From Bedellia somnulentella (lineage: Eukaryota; Arthropoda; Insecta; Lepidoptera; Bedelliidae), in the NCBI GenBank assembly GCA_963576735.1, contig OY755196.1, forward strand, positions 10,087,912 through 10,151,911: a stretch of DNA of 64,000 nucleotides, given 5' to 3'. The notes beneath the pieces were generated by a model, which was given only the letters and a program-made list of their open reading frames with translations, was not told the origin of the DNA and did no database searches. Within the stretch, counting starts at the first letter, position 1; each line of letters begins with the position of its first letter. A program made the translations under genes and the position numbers. Positions 1-10,610 of this stretch are shown here, one piece after another.

Positions 1-539
1 GATCTCCTTCCAAAATAATCGCTAAATTGAAGGGATAGTGCTTGTTATTATTATATATAGTGTTATTTTAAGGGCCTCCCTCGAAAATTTCACTGATTTT
101 GGTAGTTTTCAAACTCAATGAAACCTGCTCAATGAAACAATCACACTCTAAATAAAATATATGTTCAAGTTCAATATCTTTTCTTTAATAATGACGGTTC
201 TCATTCGTTTTCAATAATAATCGACTAAGAAAAAAAATAATTTGTGGGGGGCTTTTTTATCGTAAAGTCTGATATTGCTGTCAGAATACTGCATATATGT
301 TATCGATTACGTAATATTTGCGTAGACAACTGAGTAGTCTATCATCTGTATGAATAATTTTTAGTCTTTTCATCCTAATTATGGAGTTATAAAGCAAAAA
401 CCCTAAATTTCAATGTCAATCTGGAGCGGGTCCCTGTGCGGAGAACGGGGCGGCAGATGGCTGTTAGCCTTCATGCGCAGAGCTTGTGTCGAATTTTTCT
501 GTAATAGAGCTGCTTGCCGCTTCCCGCGCTTTTTAGATA
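1..539. other. No gene recognised
   Basis: AT-rich sequence with stops in all frames and no recognised mobile-element end. A slightly GC-richer patch lies near 420-530 but carries no clear signal. Confidence 0.5.
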
Positions 540-900
540 ATTTATTTTGGTTGTGCGCAACATAGTCGCTTGTTTTGCTTTACATTATAAGTTTGATAAC
601 AATCGTAATATTATCGTTAATTTCACCCTGTTTAGATAGTACGAAATGGTCCAACGCATTAGGGGCCATGCGCTGTTGATGTGGGCGTGAGTTCAAATAT
701 TCTGTCCGGGACATGCTTTTTGTTTATTTCTTTCCTCGTAAAATTATTTTGTTTCGGTTATGATGATAAATGCATGATTAAAAATACTGCGCATAATTCT
801 GTTTTGTGAATACGCTCGTTTTATCCTAATGTTCTGTAAATCCAGCTGAAACAATTATTATCTTTTTGCTTTAAATTTATGTGATGTTTTTACATATCTT
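540..900 (+). repeat. Family G tRNA-like repeat, copy 1
   Basis: First of two diverged direct repeats. It has a tRNA-like middle: an A-box-like stretch near 650 (ATGGTCCAACGCATTAGG) and a B-box-like stretch near 690 (GAGTTCAAATATTC). AT-rich sequence that also recurs about 600 bp downstream follows, including GCATGATTAAAAATACT near 771. Best read as an old tRNA-derived SINE. Confidence 0.45.
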
Positions 901-1179
901 TTTAGTAAGATTAAAAATATTGTTTACCTTATAATAACGTCGGAAAATTAAATAAAGGAAACAAACATGTGCAGAAAATCGAAAATTTCCAATTAAACAA
1001 AAAAATTTTGAACAACATACATACTCACGGCTATAAATCCCTAAAAGGGAAAAAATATTAAAAAAAGGTTCGCTAAACAGAGGGCTCAGATAATGAATGC
1101 AAAATTGTAAGTACAAATTTTTCTACCAATAAAACACTTTAGGCATATTTTATATATTGCACGGAACATAGTCGAAAAG

Positions 1180-1520
1180 TTTTGCCATATATTATATTGT
1201 TCGTTCGCAATCCTAATATAATCGTCAATTTCGACTCTTAGCTCTAAGATCAAAGTGGTGTAACGCGTTAAACGTTCACGCTCAGTTATGAAGGTACAGA
1301 GTTCGATCCTCAACCTTGCGACAGTATTTTAGTTTGTTTTTTATTCGTAAAATAAGTATTCTTTTATTTTCTCCTTCGGATCACGATGAATGCATTATTA
1401 AAAATACCTGCTGCTATTTATTCTGTTTTGTAAATATGCTTGTTACGTTTTACCCTATAGCTATGTTCCGTGAATAATCTTACCTTCTAACTTTTCTTTC
1501 AAATCTGGGTGTTTTTTTTT
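1180..1520 (+). repeat. Family G tRNA-like repeat, copy 2
   Basis: Same order of blocks as at 540-900. The A-box-like GGTGTAACGCGTTAAACG lies near 1255 and the B-box-like GAGTTCGATCCTC near 1300, followed by GCATTATTAAAAATACC near 1390. The two copies differ at many positions, so both insertions or the duplication are old. Confidence 0.45.
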
Positions 1521-1675
1521 ATTTATATGATGTGTATTACACTTCTCCACTTTAGTCATATTTCTACTTTTTAAGAAAAAATATATAATTATCTTAATAT
1601 ATGTATTCGAACCGTTCTTCGATCAATTATTTTGATCCATTGTATTTCATTCATGTGCTATTAATTCTGATTTAG

Positions 1676-1762
1676 GCTCCAAAAACGTATTGCTTTACAA
1701 GGGGATGAGAAATATGCAATAAATCAGGAACCTCAATCATCTCGCCAAGTTCAATTAACAGA
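1676..1762 (+). CDS. Candidate internal coding exon
   Basis: An 87-nt open stretch bounded by a good acceptor (pyrimidine-rich ATTCTGATTTAG) and a consensus donor (GTAAGTAA at 1763). Read from 1677 it gives 28 codons beginning LQKRIALQGDEKY and ending VQLT, with two bases (GA) left over. Those bases are completed to a GAT codon by the first base of the candidate exon at 1896, so the splice is in frame. Composition is hydrophilic, with no domain I can name. It could belong to a plus-strand host gene whose earlier exons lie outside the window, or to a transposon gene with introns. It lies on the strand opposite the immunoglobulin exons. The call rests only on splice signals, open frame and phase match. 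Confidence 0.4.
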
Positions 1763-1895
1763 GTAAGTAAAATAGACCAGGAGCTGATATTTATAAATTT
1801 TTAGTCTTTCATTGAACTTTGTATTTTGTAATAAATTGTGAAAAAGTTATCATATCCAATTGAGCCTATACTTATATATTATGAATTAATTTCAG

Positions 1896-2061
1896 TTCAA
1901 CTGTGATGATGGAAGAAAGTGTATTTTCGTCCCACAATACCGACAGGGAGAAATCATTGGAGAACACGGCTACTGTATCTAATGCACCTGAACTAGGCTC
2001 ATCAACTGTGATAATAGTGCTCTTAAACGCACCTTTACTTTTGTATTTAAAAAAAACGTAA
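1896..2061 (+). CDS. Candidate terminal coding exon with stop
   Basis: Follows an acceptor (ATTAATTTCAG) and continues the frame of the exon at 1676-1762: one base completes the split codon, then 54 codons run to TAA at 2059-2061. The peptide begins STVMMEESVFSSHNTDREK, is serine, threonine and glutamate rich, and ends with a hydrophobic run (IIVLLNAPLLLYL) and KKT. That tail resembles a short membrane segment or a GPI-type end, but in so short a frame it may be chance. The intron would be 133 bp (1763-1895), typical of insects. The family is not recognised. Confidence 0.4.
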
Positions 2062-2956
2062 AAGTATATTAATTTAAAGATTAACAGCACCATCACCATG
2101 CCATGCTTTTTCAACACAGTAAAACGAACGATGCATGTGCTCGAATATATTAAAGATTAGCACTGATATTAACAGACTGTTAATTTAACAATAAATAACC
2201 CTTTTAAGTCCGGTATATTCCGAACTTCTGTCTCTTTTATTATTTAAGTTATTTAGTCGCGGTGGATAAGTTATTTAATATAGCTATCTTGCACAATTTG
2301 GCGTAAAAACTATTTTATATGAGTTGAAGTATATTTTCAGCCGTAAAATTTCGGGAAATGTGAATTTAGATAATCAAGAAAACTTTTGAACAAACCTCTA
2401 ATTAATTAAATGAACAAGTACAAAAGACGCACATTTATAGCCTCCTTCAAACAAGAAACTACAAACAGGTATTCATGAATCTGTGCCTACAAATACCTAG
2501 TCATAACTTAGTTTTTAATATTGAAAAGAACCTTAAGAATTGCCTTTTGCTTTCTGCACCATCTCAATAAAATGATAATTTTTATGAAAATTATTTGGGT
2601 TTTATAATTTACTTATGTTGAATCAGTAGTAAGTATTCATGAAAAAAATGCCTACTCCTGTTCTATAATTTGAGTCGATTTTTTGTTCAAGTGTGGATTT
2701 TTGACGTCGAGATATTATTATTATATAATTACACGTTACTTCATTTCTACTGCCATCCACGTACACTTTGTTGTGTCGGTTAAGAATAACATAAACCCCT
2801 TTTACTATGTCACGTGAAACGTATCATCACGACACCAACATTCTTCTCGACATGTTCCCCTGCTATATTCCAAAGGTATCAAGAAATAAGTTTTGTGGAA
2901 ATAAAGTTATTGTACTGTTGAAGTATTTGTTTTATTTTTATAACAATATTCACTTA
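2062..2956. other. No gene recognised
   Basis: AT-rich and low in complexity. AATAAA-like motifs are present (for example near 2566) and could serve the plus-strand exons just upstream, but no coding stretch or repeat end is recognised. Confidence 0.45.
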
Positions 2957-3315
2957 GGGACGATCCATTAATTACATCACACCTCAAGGGGGGGAGGGGG
3001 GTCCACAAAATGTGACATATCGTGACAGGGGGGAGGGAGGAGTTCCATGTTTGTGACCTCACAACCCTCACTACAATGTTCAATCTACTTAAGTTTAAAA
3101 AAAAATATTTCAGTTGTTAACTAACTTTGTATAATTATTATATTATTATACTAAACTAATCTTCAACATACTCGGATTTGTTTGGATGTATTCGTTGCCT
3201 ATAAATTTGATACCATTTTTCTGGCAGAGTTTAATGAATGATTGTTTTCGAAATAGCGAATGTACTTCAAAGGCAATAAGTCTCAATTTACAACGCCGTA
3301 AGCGTTTAAGAATTA

Positions 3316-4306
3316 AAAAACTTCAAATTAAAAACTAAACAGAAAAATTAAATATTATTATTTTTTATTTAAAAAAGAACCGCCTTCAAAAATCCAACTG
3401 AAAAGTATAAAATAATTTTTATTTATTTTATTATGTACAACTATATTCAACTTCTTCTTTTTGAAGTCGGTGCCAAACCAATTCTCATGACAAAGAAGAA
3501 CGAATATTAGTGGCCCGCCCAAGTTGAGTGAGTTCTCCACCCCATCAGCGTATATCATCCTTATAAACCTTCCTTTTTAATCAATTAATCAAAAAATTCG
3601 CATCAACATTCATTTCGTAGTTTTACAGATTAAAGTATACATAAGGATGTCCCTATATCCCAGACATGGATAGAGAAAGCGACTTTGTTTTATACTATGT
3701 AGTGATTTAGATTCTCGGCCGTCTTTTTACAAAGTGTTAGAAGTTTTGGTTGTGCCAACTCGGTGCTCTCTCGTGCCAACTCTCTGTCGAATTGTTAATT
3801 CCGTTAGTTTGAAATCTGATAATCTTACATAACCTAACCTAACGTTAGTTTACTATCTCGCTATCTATCTTAAATTATAATTTACTAGTATTTACAGTTT
3901 TACGGTGAAATGTATATTATGATAATTTCTCTGCGGAGTGCGACGCATGCGCTCCAGGCTAAGCACCGCTCACTGTCCCCCAATTCCATCCTTTATAAAG
4001 CGACGTCGTTGCGAGACTTGTAGCGGATGAAATTTCTTGATTTTTGAGCGCGATTGTGTTACCTACTGTTGTTGAGGCACTATCGATTGATTTATTATTC
4101 GTATGGTTTTCTCTATGTAGCAATTTTCATTTTGGATTTGTCTGTTTGGCACCGACTTCAAAAAGAAGAAGTTGAATATAGTTGTACATAATAAAATAAA
4201 TAAAAATTATTTTATACTTTTCAGTTGGATTTTTGAAGGCGGTTCTTTTTTAAATAAAAAATAATAATATTTAATTTTTCTGTTTAGTTTTTAATTTGAA
4301 GTTTTT
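3316..4306. repeat. 163-bp inverted repeat (fold-back) within E
   Basis: Arm 3316-3478 reads as the reverse complement of 4144-4306 with no mismatch I can see. The arms enclose about 665 nt containing a TATA-like TTTATAAAG near 3992 followed by CpG-rich sequence. A transcript through it would form a very long hairpin. Confidence 0.85.
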
Positions 4307-4492
4307 GTTTTTCTTTTTTATTTTATACTTTTTAGTGATAAGTTCTTAAATCACTCTAAGTTTTTTTAGTGAATTAGTGATAGTTTTTTAGAGATAAGTT
4401 TTACTGTCCGTTTATTTTATAGTTTTATTAACAGGTAGTTATAATATTTGTTATAATGACTTTAGCTTACTTGTTACTATTTTGTTTACCTG

Positions 4493-4970
4493 CGGGCCTA
4501 GATAGAAAATCAAAGGATGCTTTAAGGAAAAGTCGCGTAAGGGAGAACGAAACACCCATCGAAAAAAAACAAAGACTTCAGCAGGGCAAGCACGAGCCGT
4601 ATTTAAACTAGTTATCGCGTGGGATAAAGCAGCCATCTTTTACGCACTTACTTAGTATCGTATACTGCCATCTCATTTTAACCGATATTGTGTCGAGTTA
4701 TCGTGCTTGCCCTTCAGAATGAGAGAGATCGTCAGCGTGCTGCTCTTGCTGCCGAAACAGATGAGCAAAGAGAAGTTCACCTATCACAAATGCGAAGAAA
4801 CACTCTTATATATATGTAGCGTTGAGTCCTGTAAAATCCCTTGATGAGATGGCTTTAAGTGATATAGATTCAAAGAAATTACTTGACCATCCCCATGACG
4901 AAAGAGCCTTGATTGAAATGACCAGAATGAGAAACATGATGTTGCAATATATATTTTTTTCTTCAATATA
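4493..4970 (+). pseudogene. Transposon protein remnant interrupted by an F element
   Basis: Plus-strand coding fragments inside E. The first (about 4493-4581) reads SKDALRKSRVRENETP...KKQRLQ. The second (from 4718) reads NERDRQRAALAAETDEQ and joins the first in frame once the 130-bp F insertion and one duplicated CTTCAG are removed. A third block, in another frame at about 4840-4970, reads LDEMALSDIDSKKLLDHPHD and then ends. The basic, repetitive RxRE...ETPEQRxxRL style resembles proteins found in Lepidoptera near Helitron or PIF1-type genes; that is a family impression, not a match. Stops and a frame change make it non-functional. Confidence 0.5.
4582..4711. mobile_element. Family F short TIR element, copy 1
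   Basis: A 130-bp element with inverted ends GGGCAAGCACGA and TCGTGCTTGCC, flanked by CTTCAG at 4576-4581 and 4712-4717 as a likely target-site duplication. It lies in the coding remnant of E. Relatives are at 49037-49145 and in split form at 54110-55170. Confidence 0.7.
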
Positions 4971-5096
4971 ATTAAGAGTAATTTATTCATGTTTTTATAT
5001 ACTTTTTTGTTTAATAATTTAGTAACTCTGTTTATTACTAATAAAAAAACTTTATTAACATTATATTGATAAATCTCTGTCTAGTATTGATAACTT

Positions 5097-5816
5097 TAAA
5101 TACATACTTATATTTCAAACTAAGAAACCTCCTTTTTTTCGAAATGGTTAAAGAACTTAAACCTTCTCCTGAATGTAATAACATAAACTGATAATTCTTT
5201 GTCTAATAATAACTAAGAACCTTCAAACTTACATACATACTTATAGGTGAAACTCAGAAACTCCTTTTTTGAGACGGTTAGATCACTAAAACCTTGTCCT
5301 GAAAGTAACAAGTACTTTTCTGAAAATCGCATCTAAATAGCTTAAGCGAAACGCGAGATAATGGCCGACCAACATACATACATGCAGGTCAAACACAGAA
5401 CCTCCTTTCTTTTAGAGTCGGTTAAATCACTTAACCCATCTTCTAAAGGTAACGAATACTTTTCTGAAAACCGCATCCAAATAGCTTAAGCCGAACGTGA
5501 GATAATCGCGGACCAACAGACATACATACAGGTCAAACACAGAACCTCCTTTCTTTTTTTGGTCGGTTAAGGCACTAAAACCTTCTCCTTAATGTAACGA
5601 ATACTTTTCTGAAAACCGCATCCAAATAGATTAAGCCAAACGTGAGATAATCGCGGACCAACAGACATACATACAGGTCAAACACAGAACCCCCTTTCTT
5701 TTTTTGGTCGGTTAAGGCACTAAAACCTTCTCCTAAATGTAACGAATACTTTTCTGAAAACCGCATCCAAATAGCTTAAGCCAAACTCGAGATAATCGCG
5801 GACAATTATACATACA
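5097..5816. repeat. Tandem array, about 145-bp unit, about five copies
   Basis: Equivalent points (CTTAAGC or ATTAAGC) fall at 5341, 5485, 5630 and 5775, giving a period of 144-145 bp, and a more diverged copy precedes them. Each unit contains an ACATACATACA run, GAACCTCCTTT, a GTCGGTTAA block like the E terminus, and GAAAACCGCATCCAAATAG. Short open frames here are shared by the copies and are not genes. Confidence 0.85.
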
Positions 5817-5857
5817 TACATACATACATACATACATACATACATACATACATACAA
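5808..5857. repeat. (CATA)n microsatellite
   Basis: About twelve uninterrupted CATA units directly before the terminal GAACCTCC...GAAGTCGG segment of family E. Confidence 0.9.
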
Positions 5858-6333
5858 ACAATCGAACTGAGAACCTCCTTTTTTGAAGTCGGTTAAAAAG
5901 TTAGTTTCAGAGTGATGTTGTAATTTCAGTTTCTCCTGAACTAAAAACCTAAATGTGACGTCACACTAAGGGGGGAGGGTGTAGTTAATTGTGACGAAGT
6001 GTGACAAGGGGGGAGGGAGGGGTCAAAAAATTGTGAAATTGGTGTGACGTAATTAATGGATCGCCCCTTAGCGAAACATAATTAACACATATATCAATAC
6101 GCCGCGCCGATCGTACAACGTAGTACGAGACTGTTTTGGTAGATGGCGCTATATCTACATCTATATCGCTATAATCTATAGTTATCATAGTTGCTAATAG
6201 ATGGCTTGTTTTACGAGTTCTATTAAAGGTGAGGAAACGGCAGGGGGAAGCCCAAATGCCGTTTCAAGGTTCTCACTTTTTCGTGGGACGCCCTTAAGCT
6301 AACAAAACATTTTTTTACAAAAAGCTTGAATTA

Positions 6334-6420
6334 CCTGAGATACGAACCCGGGACGATTGATTCATAATAGTTCTAATTAAATATTCATAGTAGTTAGTTA
6401 TACCGCTACGCCACGGAGAC
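6334..6420 (-). repeat. tRNA-like SINE head
   Basis: Read on the minus strand it has an A-box (TGGCGTAGCGGTATAAC) and a B-box (GGGTTCGTATCTC), with a long AT-rich gap between them instead of a normal anticodon arm. It is a tRNA-derived head or degenerate tRNA pseudogene, not a working tRNA. Similar heads occur at 13345-13410 and 42667-42742. Confidence 0.55.
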
Positions 6421-6879
6421 GTTACCGGGGCGATGTCAAATTTTTATTACGCTTTATTTCATATTAGTCTTACTATTGATAAACAAATTTGTCATTTAAA
6501 TTGATGAAACCCCTTCATCTTTCCAAAATGAACATTAACAAAGTGTCTGATGTGAATTCCATCGATGATAAAAATAATCGCTGCAATATTTTGAGCCATA
6601 TATGAGTTAAGGTTTTTTGATGTTCCTATGAGAACTCTTGCGGATTCCTTAGTTTCAAGGAATCATCGTCGTTTCATTGAGCTTCTAAATTTACATGTTA
6701 ATATTCGTTTGTATACAGCGTGTTAGTTTGACGGCGATTGTTACTTCAATATTAATTCGTATATTAAAGTTTAATGCTTAATATCCACCATATGAAATAA
6801 ACAAAAAGATTAAAACCGCTTTAGCAGAAAAACTTACTTTCTCCATCAGATGGAAAACTGTGGTTATCTACACTAGCCT

Positions 6880-7075
6880 AGCGCACACACTCCTACCCGT
6901 ATAATGTCTCACCCACACAGAGAACAGCGGGCGCGTCATGTGACCAGGCATCCGTCACTCCATGTACTTGCGCGCTATAATTACCTACCGCCCGGCCGAA
7001 CGGTCTCGGGCCACCGGAGGCCTTAGTTCAGTGCGGTTGTCGCGAGCGAGCGGAGCGCATGAACGTTGTTATATT
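6880..7075 (+). promoter_or_regulatory. GC/CpG-rich promoter-like patch
   Basis: An island of CpG-rich sequence in AT-rich surroundings. An arthropod-type initiator TCAGT lies at 7028-7032 after CCACCGGAGGCC, followed by CGAGCGAGCGGAGCGCATG. A strong splice donor (CTGGTAAGTATT) lies near 7527, so a non-coding first exon of about 500 nt is conceivable. No TATA box sits at the expected -30. This is an inference from composition and one short motif. Confidence 0.3.
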
Positions 7076-7750
7076 TTAATAAGTTTCTAAGTATTTAATT
7101 CGTTCGTACGCGTACCTACGATGCCGTCTGGTACATTATGTGCTGTAGATGGGTACAAATCAATTTTATTTTACCTACACCCTGACGTCTATAATTAATT
7201 AATTATGTTCTTAGATAGATAGATTGCATAGTACAGCTCTAAAGTATAAAAAAAAACAAAAAAAATAATTGTACTGCCACATACAAGTCAGAACATATAA
7301 TAAAATAAATATTCACAGTTCTCAATAACATCGACACAAAAAGTTATGTTATTTTAATTTTATCGAAGTGGCAGCCCTGCGAATGGTATCGGATCGCGCG
7401 GTGCGAAGCAACCACAACTATACGCTTGAGCATTAAGGCACATTTTAGATTGCAGTGGTTGCTGACGCGACGGAGTAGGCTATTATAGCAGTAGGTATTG
7501 GAAATTTTCTATGAAGTGAAGTATCTGGTAAGTATTCAGTAATCTGTGATGTGACCATCTAGTCTTGCGCACACTTGCTCGTGACCGTATAAACCGCACT
7601 ATGACAGCAATGCAAAATTTCTTTGAATTTCGCGACTATGTTTGATTTTTCTTTGAACTTATCGCCGCGCCTGGTGAGGCTGTGGTCTTAGTCGCCTGGT
7701 ATTTCAATCCAGTATTAAATATGGGGTAGTGTAATTCAAACATTTTCAAG
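7076..7750. other. No gene recognised
   Basis: Mixed sequence with a second modestly GC-rich patch at 7370-7470. No open frame, repeat end or domain is recognised. Confidence 0.4.
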
Positions 7751-7754
7751 TAAA

Positions 7755-7867
7755 ACGATTGATGGATGTAAACAAAGCTAGAGAGGTTTGCCAGGATCGT
7801 ACGAAGTGGCGATCGATAGTCTCTGCCTACCCCAATGGGAACTAATGGCGTGAGAATATGTATGTAA
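7755..7867 (+). mobile_element. LINE J 3' fragment
   Basis: The last part of the J coding frame (peptide EVCQDRTKWRSIVSAYPNGN in intact copies) and its 3' end: CCTACCCCAATGGGAAC, then GGCGTGAG and TATGTATG. The 5' part is missing. Confidence 0.8.
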
Positions 7868-7952
7868 AAAATCTATCTCTATTAATTAACACCGACGATT
7901 ATAACAAAACTGTCGTCCTAAATAATCAGCTACCGCTATTTTTGTTTTACTT

Positions 7953-8005
7953 TACATCTCTGCCTCCCCAAAGGGTAGTAACGGCGTGAGTATGTATGTA
8001 ATGTA
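7953..8005 (+). mobile_element. LINE J 3' tail, degenerate
   Basis: A second tail just downstream: CTCTGCCTCCCCAAAGGG, then AACGGCGTGAGTATGTATG. Confidence 0.6.
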
Positions 8006-8601
8006 TGTACTTCATGAGCGTAAGATAATAAAGTTAAAAACAAATAGAGACCCTCGAAACGATGCATTTACGTGGCATAAAATAAAGTGCGCAAGAGATA
8101 CCTATTCATTCATTAACCGACATCGAAATTGGAGGAGTTCTTGGTGTTTACTAAACTCTCTCGGGGCTAAAGGGCTCTAAACGGGTGTATCTGTACTCTA
8201 TCACAGTTAACTAAAGAATACGAATAAAAATAACTCACCCCGTTTTGATTGGCAGTGGCAGATCCGGGCTATTACCTTTATTTGCGCAAAACGCAGAACA
8301 TTTTGAGAATTAACATTATAAAACACCAACACTGAACTTTGCTGGTTCGTGTACGCCATATTTACTCAACACAATCACAACACAAGATACTAAAACTGAA
8401 CTCACACTCCGAAAATTAATGCGAAAAATCAAAGTGACATCCAATCATAAGCGGCACAAACACAATGAGCTACAAACAACTAACTTAGTACTAATACTCA
8501 GTGTTGCCAACCATTACAGAAAAAATCCCCCAAGAAAATCCTAAAATACCCCTAAAAACCCCTAGTTTTTTAAATGGTTAAATCTACAAAAAAAACTGTG
8601 T

Positions 8602-8824
8602 TGTGGTGTCGGCTTAGAATAGCACTACCCCATTTCTTACAGTGGGTGTACGTAAGAGGCGATAAACGGTATTGATGAAGGGATTTATGGGCGTTGAGGT
8701 TGGAGACCCATCACCAACCACCTTTATTTTACCATCTTTTCCCCACTCAACTTTACAAAAGAACCCAACTTCCTTTCTCTACCTACCCCTTATAGAGATT
8801 ATATCCTGTGAGTATATGAATGTT
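8602..8824 (+). mobile_element. SINE A copy
   Basis: Near full-length family A: head GTGTCGGCTTAGAATAGCAC, middle GGTTGGAGACCCATCACC, tail CTACCCC...GTGAGTATATG. Diverged, with a short tail. Confidence 0.85.
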
Positions 8825-8924
8825 CAAAAAAAAATTCATGGGTATGTGTAGGTTTGCCAAGAAGTTTTCACTCAAAAAATAAATTCACTTTTTTAATTAA
8901 TATATATACATTATCAAGGGGAAA

Positions 8925-8970
8925 AGGCCTAAACCCAGCAGTGGGCAGCTGTTGTCGATGATGATGAAGA
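8925..8970 (+). mobile_element. 3' end of another LINE
   Basis: GGCCTAAACCCAGCAGTGGG followed by GATGATGATGAAG. This is the widespread lepidopteran LINE 3' end with a GATGAT tail, present here only as a fragment. Confidence 0.55.
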
Positions 8971-9849
8971 TAATCTCACTGTATTCTAAATTAAGATGAC
9001 ATTTTAAAAAATGCTACCTTATAAAAACAATACAACTGTTTTAATTTTATAAAATGCCATCTTAGTACCTAGGACGAAAAAAACCCCTATATAAACCTCC
9101 AAAATATTCCTGCCCCTAAAAATCCCCCTTTCAACAGTTCTTCCCCCTAAATTTAGGGTGAAAACCCCCAAGTTGGCACCACTGCTAATACTGTTCCTTT
9201 GATGTAATGCCGACAAGCCCGCCCGACTTGTTGATACATGCAGATTTTGAATTTCGCGGCGATCGATGTTTACGAATTATGAATTTTTCTCTGAACATAC
9301 TGCCGCATTCCAACGCAGTATTAACTATGGGGTAGTGTTATTCAAATTTATCATGTCAAATAATAACATGTAAAAAATAAGAAGATATTAGAAGCTAAGT
9401 TCGATTGATTACTTTACTGGCCTTGATTTGATTTGGCCGCCGGTTAAAGGTCACAGCGGGTCGCAGCTGTCAGCTGAGTTGCCCGCCTTGTCATCGCGTT
9501 TCACGCATACATTGAGCGTGTTGGTGTCAATAGTACTACTTTCTTAGTGCAAATTTTAACAAAATTTGAAAAAAAATAAGTGTGTTTTTTTTCAACGAAT
9601 TCTGCCTCTATACGTGATAATTAATCATACTTTTCAAGGAAAACAGTCATTACAATTACACCCTGTATAAGTAGATATAAAAAAAATTGTACATCATCCC
9701 TCGGGAGTTCCTTATTTTCGGGGATCCATTACCGTACCATTAAGCTTCTAAATTTTGATTTTTATATTAGTTTACAATATTTTACGTTGTTTTAAACGAT
9801 ACACAGCGCCATCTCCAATGCATTTAGCAAGCAAACAATATTTTTGATT
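8971..9849. other. No gene recognised
   Basis: Intergenic or intronic sequence. A GC-richer stretch at 9430-9530 has no open frame or recognised element. Confidence 0.4.
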
Positions 9850-10018
9850 TCCCGTGGGAACATATTTTTTCCGGGATAAAAAGTACCCTATTATTTAATT
9901 TAGACCTCTAACTACACGTCTGAAAAATTTCAAAGCAATCGGTTCAGTATTTACGGCGTGAAAGCGGAACAAACAAACAAACAAACAAACTCACTTTCCC
10001 ATTTATAATATTAGTATT
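9850..10018 (+). mobile_element. Abundant lepidopteran retroelement 3' end
   Basis: Contains GGGATAAAAAGTACCCTATT, then CAATCGGTTCAGTATTTACG, (CAAA)n and TCCCATTTATAATATTAGTA. This order is typical of a very common lepidopteran LINE or SINE terminus. Family name not assigned. Confidence 0.5.
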
Positions 10019-10610
10019 TATTTATATGTGTATTATATAATATTTAATATATCGTTATTAATTAATTAATTATTATTATTAATTCATTTTATTTGAGTTA
10101 GTATCCCATAAAACAAGTCTTACTTAGTTTGGGGCTAACTTGTTCTGTGTATAATATGTCCTTATATATATTTATTATTATTATTCAAGGATTTTCAGGA
10201 CTTAAAGGATTTTCAGGGACAATATTGAGATACACTAAGAGAGTTGGTTTCGTAATATTTGATCGAGGTAATAATTTAAGTTTATATTTTAACTAATATC
10301 CAATTTATATATCGAGGATTTAACATTTACTCTTGCCTCTGTTTAATGATACGGAAAATGCTAATTTTTGTCTTCTCAAGATAATAAACAATGTATATTC
10401 ACGCTATATCAAATATAAAATGTAACGGCGGAACCCAAAACCCAAACGGTGTAAAATTCTTTGTATTTCTCATCCTATTTAAAATTGTTCAGACAAATAG
10501 TTAAAAACTACTTATAAATTACGCTCAACAATAGTAGCTTGATCTTGTACGGGCTATTTCTTTTTGATGCACTCATTTCTTTTAAATCATTGAAATAATA
10601 TGACTCAATA

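Larger units (their letters stand above)
3311..5897. mobile_element. Family E element inserted in D
   Basis: Interrupts D between GCGTTTAAG (to 3310) and AGTTAGTTTCAG (from about 5895). Its right end is GAAGTCGGTTAAAAAG, and related ACCGACTTC ends recur at 3462, 4150, 43911, 44176 and 46558. From left to right it holds a 163-bp fold-back, a broken coding remnant with a small F element inside, a 145-bp tandem array and a (CATA)n run. Both junctions lie in TTAAAA-like sequence, so a TTAA-type target is possible but unproven. Only the edges relative to D are certain. Confidence 0.6.
2957..6068 (-). mobile_element. Family D TIR element, split by family E
   Basis: The left end (GGGACGATCCATTAATTAC) at 2957 and right end (GTAATTAATGGATCGCCCC) near 6048 are inverted repeats. 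The outer parts, about 2957-3310 and 5895-6068, match the intact 535-bp copy at 54307-54841 in reverse order, including the G-runs just inside each end. The middle is an unrelated 2.6-kb family E insertion. No transposase is present, so this is a non-autonomous DNA element of unresolved superfamily. Confidence 0.8.

Noticed and set aside
3826..3845. CCTAA repeats resembling insect telomere sequence
   Set aside because: Only about two and a half units (AACCTAACCTAACG); far too short for a telomeric tract.
5575..5766. ORF within the E array
   Set aside because: Repeats the same peptide (LHLGEGFSALT / VTLRRRF) because of the 145-bp tandem unit; no coding signal.
5097..5816. Tandem array as a CRISPR
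   Set aside because: Units are about 145 bp and nearly identical throughout, without short repeats and unique spacers; eukaryotic context.
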